A stretch of 64,000 nucleotides of DNA from Eretmocerus hayati. Taxonomy: Eukaryota; Arthropoda; Insecta; Hymenoptera; Aphelinidae. This document shows positions 63,401-64,000 of this stretch, one piece after another. Each line of letters starts with the position of its first letter. The first letter of the stretch is position 1. The notes beneath the pieces are model-generated. The model did no database searches. It was given only the letters and a program-made list of their open reading frames with translations, and had not been told where the DNA came from. Made by a program: the position numbers and the translations under genes. The stretch is taken from contig CM056741.1 of assembly GCA_029851415.1 (NCBI GenBank), positions 150,648,522 to 150,712,521 of the forward strand. The letters are read 5' to 3'.

Positions 63401-64000
63401 ATAATATACTTCACCTAAATACATTCCTCACCGATATTTCGCAATTCACGAACATGCAAAATCGCACGCACCTTTTGCGCATCATCGAGGAGAAAAGGAT
63501 TCATCGTTATACGGTTTTGCTCATCGCGCGTCACGTCTAAAATAGTCTAACGCTCGTTTTCTACATTTGGTCCTCTCGCAAGTTATCTGGTTCCTCCTTC
63601 ATACATACATGGATATACCAGAAAATTGTTTGGGTTCGATATGTGGGCCCATTAATCATTTAGTTGGGCTAAAGAAGCGTATAGCACAGAGTATAGTAGA
63701 GCAAAAGACCTGCGAAAAGAGGGAAGGTAAGAAAGAATGAGGATGAGAAGATGCAAGAAAGAGGAATAGAGAGAGGAGAGGGAAAGAGGGATGAAAAGGT
63801 ATATAGAAGACGGATAGACGGATGGACAGACGCGTGAGTAACGTATAGTGCAATGTGATGCGGAGGAATCGAGAGGGTCAGAAAATCATTTTTTATCCTC
63901 GCCTGCATGCCTGTTTTTTTGTGTCTTTTTCTGAAAGAATTTCGAGTTTACGGGAGTATCAGTTGGGAGGTTTAGAATCTCAGATCGAGAAATTCTTTAT
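60441..64000. other. Probable intron of the Castor-like gene, to the window end
   Basis: It starts with GTTAGT after TCAG. No further exon with zinc-finger cysteines or histidines is visible, so the next exon is outside the window. It holds a GCGCGCG run near 61376, an A-rich run near 61917-61931, a CA run near 62390-62406 and a purine-rich GAGGAGA tract at 63715-63800. Confidence 0.5.
63715..63800. repeat. Purine-rich tract
   Basis: Nearly pure A/G on the + strand, with GAGAGGA-type words. It may adopt non-B structure; the frames on the other strand (Ser/Leu/Pro-rich) are artefacts. Confidence 0.6.

Noticed and set aside
1..64000. tRNA, rRNA, known microRNA or CRISPR features
   Set aside because: No convincing B-box/cloverleaf, rRNA block, conserved insect microRNA word or spaced direct repeats were seen by eye.

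Overview
This is nuclear DNA of an arthropod, almost certainly an insect. It has short GT-AG introns, a copia-class LTR retrotransposon primed by an internal initiator-Met tRNA fragment, cut-and-paste transposons and MITEs, and the first coding exons of a nuclear protein that looks like the zinc-finger factor Castor (CASZ1 family). Many CpGs in an AT-rich background would suit Hymenoptera, but that is only an impression. No bacterial-type genes, tRNAs, rRNAs or CRISPR arrays were seen.

Layout. 1-1325: non-coding with microsatellites. 1326-6256: a complete minus-strand copia element with identical 400-bp LTRs, a 5-bp target duplication, PBS, PPT and a gag-pol frame broken once in a run of eight A (coding strand). 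7373-8356: a 984-bp near-perfect palindrome. 8357-26600: mostly non-coding, with small inverted-repeat elements, including a hAT-like MITE with a perfect 8-bp duplication (16116-16349), a TTAA-flanked piggyBac-like MITE (23531-24009) nested in another inverted-repeat element, and a 605-bp MITE (25887-26491). 26612-33680: a 7.07-kb DNA transposon with two divergent spliced genes, a tnp2/EnSpm(CACTA)-like transposase on + and a six-exon gene on - whose predicted product has a BEN-like domain. 33681-55615: non-coding, with foldback elements and microsatellites. 55616-57166: a 1.55-kb palindrome whose ends resemble those of the 7-kb transposon. 58527-60440: 5' exons of the Castor-like gene, which continues beyond the window.

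How the parts relate. The most interesting unit is the 7-kb transposon. The transposase keeps tnp2-type landmarks, all introns in both genes join in frame, and both ends carry arrays of a near-palindromic GATGCAT-type word. In plant CACTA elements a second, DNA-binding protein recognises such subterminal repeats; here a BEN-like protein may do so. The 1.55-kb palindrome shares 16-bp ends of the same pattern and has its own CCAATATATTGG arrays, so it may be a non-autonomous relative. The only host gene recognised is the Castor-like one; most of the window may be its upstream region or 5' introns, but the sequence does not prove that.
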